Shown here one piece after another: positions 16,576-19,804 of a stretch of 19,804 nt of DNA (position 1 is its first letter; each line of letters starts with the position of its first letter). This DNA is from an uncultured Coriobacteriaceae bacterium (GTDB lineage Bacteria > Actinomycetota > Coriobacteriia > Coriobacteriales > QAMH01), in assembly GCA_902783925.1 (NCBI GenBank), contig CACZSV010000194.1, positions 1-19,804 of the forward strand, given 5' to 3'. The notes under the pieces were generated by a model. It saw only the letters and a program-made list of their open reading frames with translations, searched no databases and was not told the origin of the DNA. The translations under genes and the position numbers were made by a program.

Positions 16576-17337
16576 ATGGATAGTGTTTCTTCGCACATAC
16601 TCAACGAACTGACCACTGAGTTCTACAGGCGCAATGCAGAATCTTTTTCTACCACGCGCTCGCGGGCTTGGGACGGCTGGAACCAGTGCGCAGGCATCTT
16701 GAGAGAACGCGGAGCGTGGACGAGCATCGCGCGTGTTGCAGACATCGGATGCGGGAACCTGCGTTTCAAGGCATTTCTCGATGATCAGCTAGACGAATGC
16801 CCTGAGATTTGGGCAGTCGACAACTGCACTTCACTGCTCCCAGAAGCTGCTCGCGTGCATTTCCAAGAACTCGACATCGTGAAAACGCTCATCGAAGACG
16901 GGACGCTTGAGGGAAAGCTGAGGGTTCCACCATGCGATCTCGTATGCGCATTTGGGGTAATGCACCATGTCCCAGACGCCATTAACCGCAAAGCCCTGTT
17001 CGAAAGCATGCTCGACATTACCCGTCCCAGAGGGCATGTAATCGCATCCTTCTGGCAGTTCATGAACGATGACCGCATTGCCCGTAAGGCGTTGGAAACC
17101 ACGAAGATTGCAATAGATGCGTATCCCGACATCGCGCTCGAACAAGACGACTATCTGCTCGGTTGGCAAGACAGAGACGACTCGTTTCGCTATTGCCATC
17201 ACTTCGATGCGCAGCAGATCGACGAGCTCGCAGACCACGTGAGCGCACTGGCGGAACCCGTCTCCCGCTTCGAGGCAGACGGCAAATCTGGCAACCTGAA
17301 CGCGTATCTAATCCTGAAAAAGAAGGAAGTACGCTGA
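16576..17337 (+). CDS. SAM-dependent methyltransferase, Trm9/ALKBH8-like (putative tRNA cm5U34 methyltransferase)
   Basis: Class I Rossmann methyltransferase of 253 residues. Motif I is VADIGCGN (54-61), the acidic residue after strand 2 is D82 in AVDN, and motif IV is DLVCAFGVMHHV (121-132). Outside the generic fold it carries marks I associate with Trm9/ALKBH8: FYRRNAESFSTTRSRAW near the N-terminus (16-32, compare the Trm9 'FSxTRxKPW' start), MHHV followed by RPRGHVIASFWQ, and RYCHHF (205-210) before a C-terminal strand ending LNAYLILKK. Trm9 methylates the carboxymethyl group made by Elp3 to give mcm5U34. The gene is divergent from elp3 with a 105-bp gap, which supports that assignment by context. 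ATG 16576 is preferred over the in-frame TTG at 16567, which lies within the -10 box. Generic methyltransferase: near certain; Trm9-like: likely but unaligned. Confidence 0.85.
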   Translation: MDSVSSHILNELTTEFYRRNAESFSTTRSRAWDGWNQCAGILRERGAWTSIARVADIGCGNLRFKAFLDDQLDECPEIWAVDNCTSLLPEAARVHFQELDIVKTLIEDGTLEGKLRVPPCDLVCAFGVMHHVPDAINRKALFESMLDITRPRGHVIASFWQFMNDDRIARKALETTKIAIDAYPDIALEQDDYLLGWQDRDDSFRYCHHFDAQQIDELADHVSALAEPVSRFEADGKSGNLNAYLILKKKEVR

Positions 17338-17339
17338 TT

Positions 17340-17373
17340 GGTGTTTCTCCCAGATTACGCCGGGAAAAACACC
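17340..17373. terminator. Hairpin across the panF stop codon, between convergent genes
   Basis: GGTGTTTCTCCC (17340-17351) pairs with GGGAAAAACACC (17362-17373) with one mismatch, leaving a 10-nt loop that contains the panF TAA. It starts 2 nt after the methyltransferase stop, so it could end transcripts from both directions. No long U-tract follows on either strand. Confidence 0.55.
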
Positions 17374-18857
17374 TCATCGGATTCTGCGACCTTGCCCTGC
17401 TTTTCATCATGCCTGTTGCCCAGCCACGACCCGACGAGCATCAACACAAACGCGATGCTGATGCCGGCAACAATCTGATGCAAGCCGAACGGCTTGAACC
17501 CAATCGCCATCATCGCGCAGTACACCACAACACCGCCCGTCATCGATGCGAGTGCCCCCCATGCGTGAGCGCGCTTGCTGTATAGGCCGCATACAAGCAC
17601 CCAGCAAAAGCCTGTCTCGAGACCGCCAAACGCGAACATATTGATCTTCCAGATAACATCGGGCGGCACAATCGAAAGCACGAACACGAGCGCGCCAACA
17701 AACAGCGTGAACGCCTGCGTCAGACGCGCGATTTTAGCATCCCCCGCATCGTTTCCCCTCTTCGTATGGTAGTGCAGGTACACGTCTTTGATAATCGAAG
17801 ACGAAGAACTGATGAGCAGCGAGGACACCGTCGAAATCGATGCGGCTATAGGGCCGATGATCGCAATTCCCGCAAGCCATGTGGGAAGCGTACTGATTAT
17901 GGCCTGCGGAATGATGTTATCCACCGAAGCGCCGTAATCTGCGAGTTCTCCGGGAAGCACGCCTTTAGCGAGCACGCCCAGCGCCGTGACGCAGATCATC
18001 ATGATGCCGATGATGATCGTGCCCGTGACCATGGCGTTCTTAAGCGATTTCTCGTCTTTGAAACCCATGCAGCGCACGACCGACTGGGGCAGGCAGAACG
18101 TGAGAACACCGACGAGCAGCCACTGCGTAATATAGAGCCCAAGTGGCATCTGCCCACCGCCAAAGGGCTCCATCATCTCCGGATTCGAGCTGGCGATATT
18201 CTGCATGATGTTCTCGAAACCACCGCCAGCAGAAAGGATGCCCGCTGCCAACACGACGATGCCGACGATCATCGCAATGCCGCATATAGCATCCGTGATG
18301 GCGACGCCGCGAAAACCGCCAACGGTCGTGTAGATGATGACGACGATGCCGAACAGCGCCAACCCAACCACATAGCTATAGCCAGTCACCGCCTCGAAGA
18401 GCTTGGCACCGCCAACGAACTGCGCGACCATCATCGCAATGAAGAACAATACGATGATTACCGCCGAGATATTCGCAACTGCGTCCGATCTATAGCGTGC
18501 GCGGATAACGTCGATGACGGTAACCGCACCGATTTTGCGGCTTACGAGCGCCATCTTCTTGCCCATGATGCCAAAGAGCAAAAAGAGCGCCGTGACCTGA
18601 ACGGTAGCCATGTAGACCCAACCCCAGCCAACGAGCCACGCCTGCCCGGGACCACCCACAAACGAGCTCACAGAGCCATATGTAGCGATAGTCGTCATGG
18701 CAAGAACGAAACCGCCCATGCTTCTGCTGCCAATGAAGTATTCGGAAACAAATCCTTTTGCACCCCGTGAAGCACGCATGCGAACGTAGACAGCTACGCC
18801 GAGGGAAAAGACAAGGAAGAGGATAACCGGGATGAGCGCAAAGAGATTACCTTGCAT
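17355..18857 (-). CDS. panF: Sodium/pantothenate symporter
   Basis: Sodium:solute symporter family protein of 500 residues with about 13 helices, slightly longer than E. coli PanF. It imports pantothenate, the coenzyme A precursor. Early segments SEYFIGSRSMGGFVLAMTTIATYGSVSSFVG (about 38-68; the Y-x-x-G-x-R-S-M-G part is a PanF/SSS signature) and GPGQAWLVGWGWVYM, then the mid segment YTTVGGFRGVAITDAICG, mark the SSS fold and Na+ site. The pantothenate assignment rests on these and on the partner gene: the YhdT-like ORF overlaps its start by 11 nt, a pairing characteristic of panF. A strong GAGGAGG ribosome site lies inside yhdT. CoA made from imported pantothenate would also supply the acetyl-CoA used by Elp3, though that link is only general metabolism. 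Confidence 0.9.
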   Translation of the reverse strand: MQGNLFALIPVILFLVFSLGVAVYVRMRASRGAKGFVSEYFIGSRSMGGFVLAMTTIATYGSVSSFVGGPGQAWLVGWGWVYMATVQVTALFLLFGIMGKKMALVSRKIGAVTVIDVIRARYRSDAVANISAVIIVLFFIAMMVAQFVGGAKLFEAVTGYSYVVGLALFGIVVIIYTTVGGFRGVAITDAICGIAMIVGIVVLAAGILSAGGGFENIMQNIASSNPEMMEPFGGGQMPLGLYITQWLLVGVLTFCLPQSVVRCMGFKDEKSLKNAMVTGTIIIGIMMICVTALGVLAKGVLPGELADYGASVDNIIPQAIISTLPTWLAGIAIIGPIAASISTVSSLLISSSSSIIKDVYLHYHTKRGNDAGDAKIARLTQAFTLFVGALVFVLSIVPPDVIWKINMFAFGGLETGFCWVLVCGLYSKRAHAWGALASMTGGVVVYCAMMAIGFKPFGLHQIVAGISIAFVLMLVGSWLGNRHDEKQGKVAESDEVFFPA

Positions 18858-19125
18858 CTTTGGCCTCCTCCCCTTCTGAGACGAGGTCTTCGTCGAAGCC
18901 GACGTCTTTCATTACGACCTTAGCCATCACGATGGCGACGACGATAGCGCAGACAAATGTCCCTATGCAGCCCGTTATTACCCAAAGCGGCGTCGAAAAC
19001 ACGACGATGCCCGTCTGCGCGACGCCAAATCCGAGTAGTGCCCACACGACGATTGTAACGACGAGCCCGATGATGGCTGCACGCGCTTCCCTATCTGCTT
19101 GTTTGAGTTTTTCTCGATATGTCAT
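18847..19125 (-). CDS. YhdT family small membrane protein (DUF997)
   Basis: A 92-residue protein with two hydrophobic helices (about 19-40 and 47-70), a charged N-terminus with the family phrase QADREARAA, and a C-terminal VMKDVGFDEDL that matches the 'x-x-DIPLED' end of YhdT proteins. YhdT is normally encoded immediately before panF and is thought to be an accessory subunit of the symporter; its role is not established. The stop overlaps the panF start by 11 nt, so translation is probably coupled. Upstream on the minus strand, TTGACG (19171-19176) is 17 nt from TGTATT (19148-19153), a plausible promoter. Confidence 0.88.
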   Translation of the reverse strand: MTYREKLKQADREARAAIIGLVVTIVVWALLGFGVAQTGIVVFSTPLWVITGCIGTFVCAIVVAIVMAKVVMKDVGFDEDLVSEGEEAKDAR

Positions 19126-19147
19126 TGGCGAGTCCCGTTTCTCTTAG

Positions 19148-19176
19148 AATACAAGCTCATTGCAAAATGGCGTCAA
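19148..19176 (-). promoter_or_regulatory. Candidate promoter for yhdT-panF
   Basis: -35 TTGACG (five of six consensus bases) and -10 TGTATT (four of six) separated by 17 nt on the minus strand, about 23 nt upstream of the yhdT ATG. Confidence 0.45.
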
Positions 19177-19310
19177 AGCCAAACGATTGCACTCGAAAAA
19201 GACGTTGCGCGTACAGCCCTCAAGGCAAGGTGCCATCGCGCGCTTTTGCAAATGCATGCGCATAGTAACACTATATTTGATATCGAATGCTATAGAGTCT
19301 GAATGAAATC

Positions 19311-19328
19311 TTAAACGCATGCGTTTAA
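19311..19328. promoter_or_regulatory. Perfect 18-bp palindrome, candidate operator
   Basis: TTAAACGCATGCGTTTAA reads identically on both strands. It lies 53 nt before the HD-GYP-like gene in the 256-bp divergent gap with yhdT. Its form fits a dimeric helix-turn-helix repressor site. The rest of the gap (19126-19381) shows only AT-rich promoter-like sequence and an imperfect GTGTTTCTC/GAGACAC hairpin (19338-19356). Confidence 0.55.
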
Positions 19329-19381
19329 CGGTGTATGGTGTTTCTCAGAAATACGAGACACAAAACCGTATCTGGATTACT

Positions 19382-19804
19382 ATGGACTATATTTCGCTAT
19401 ATCTCCTCAATTCCTCACTAATCTTCATTGGCGTCATCATCATGATCACGAATATCTGGAGATATGCCAAATTCCTGCGTAATTCCAACGACGTGCTTTT
19501 CGGTGATAGACGTGTTACCGCATGGAAAATAACGGCTCTGATCCTTCTCGCCTGCTTCCTCATCGGCTACATCGTTTCCCTGGTAAGCGCAGAAGCGGAC
19601 ACCGTACTTTCCCTCATACTGTTTGGCGGTTCTATCTTTGTGAGCATCGTCATTACGCTCATCTTCAGACTCGTTGAGAGCTCACGCCATAATGCACTCG
19701 ATATAGCACAGATGCTCATCGGCGTAATCGAGTTACGCGACCCCAACCTCAACGGCCATAGCAGGCATGTGCAAAACCTCTGCGATCTTATCTACAAGCA
19801 TCTC
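19382..19804 (+). CDS. Membrane-anchored HD-GYP-like phosphohydrolase (N-terminal part, cut by window edge)
   Basis: The 141 visible residues, open to the window edge, contain three hydrophobic helices (about 7-25, 48-68 and 74-97) followed by a helix and the phrase VIELRDPNLNGHSRHVQNL (115-133). That phrase is the usual opening of HD-GYP domains ('xIExRDPYTxGHSxRV'), with H126 as the first metal-ligand candidate. The HD and GYP motifs themselves would lie beyond the edge, so cyclic-di-GMP phosphodiesterase activity is a family-level inference; a plain HD-domain protein is also possible. Start ATG at 19382 has a weak GGA ribosome site. A perfect palindrome lies upstream, suggesting dedicated regulation. 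Confidence 0.8.
   Translation, partial: MDYISLYLLNSSLIFIGVIIMITNIWRYAKFLRNSNDVLFGDRRVTAWKITALILLACFLIGYIVSLVSAEADTVLSLILFGGSIFVSIVITLIFRLVESSRHNALDIAQMLIGVIELRDPNLNGHSRHVQNLCDLIYKHL

Noticed and set aside
17766..18770. 334-codon open frame on the plus strand
   Set aside because: Antisense to panF; its Asp/Arg/His-rich sequence is typical of a reverse-complemented membrane protein gene.

Overview
The window reads as chromosomal DNA from a Gram-positive, high-to-medium GC anaerobe, most likely an actinobacterium of the class Coriobacteriia. This is an inference from protein style: a coiled-coil FtsX-type ABC permease, an aconitase-like 'hydratase' beside ilvE, an Elp3, a small HEVGH metallopeptidase, and two apparently leaderless promoters. 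No rRNA, tRNA, CRISPR array, transposase or phage gene is visible. Genes are densely packed and both window edges cut through a gene.

Layout. (1) 1-5977, minus strand: a run of five genes, read from right to left, encoding an NhaD/ArsB-like ion transporter, a universal stress protein, a single-pass membrane protein with a long acidic cytoplasmic tail, an ABC ATPase of the MacB/LolD type, and its coiled-coil permease (cut by the left edge). (2) 6195-9598, minus strand: ilvE preceded by an aconitase-superfamily hydratase. (3) 9681-10058, plus strand: a small zinc-metallopeptidase-like protein. (4) 10234-12335: upp and a uraA-type permease, divergent, making a uracil uptake and salvage module with overlapping -10 boxes. 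(5) 12336-13430, minus strand: an unrecognised cytosolic protein that resembles DUF4868/KwaB, meeting the permease gene stop to stop with no spacer. (6) 13533-14450, plus strand: murB. (7) 14662-17328: elp3 (minus) and, back to back with it, a SAM methyltransferase (plus) that looks like Trm9/ALKBH8. (8) 17355-19125, minus strand: yhdT and panF, a pantothenate:sodium symporter pair. (9) 19382 to the right edge, plus strand: the N-terminus of a membrane-anchored HD-GYP-type protein, preceded by a perfect 18-bp palindrome.

The most interesting feature is the elp3/Trm9-like pair. Elp3 installs the cm5 group on tRNA wobble uridine. In eukaryotes Trm9 methyl-esterifies that group to mcm5U. A divergent bacterial gene pair sharing a 96-105 bp promoter region suggests a compact bacterial mcm5U34 pathway, which I do not know to be described. 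Second is the orphan KwaB-like protein, a possible stand-alone anti-phage or stress effector.

Spacers between convergent genes carry structured DNA: GGGCGGGC/GCCCGCCC hairpins, a 127-bp element with 16-bp perfect terminal inverted repeats, and hairpins that fold across stop codons. Functional calls rest on motif recognition from memory. No alignment or database search was run.
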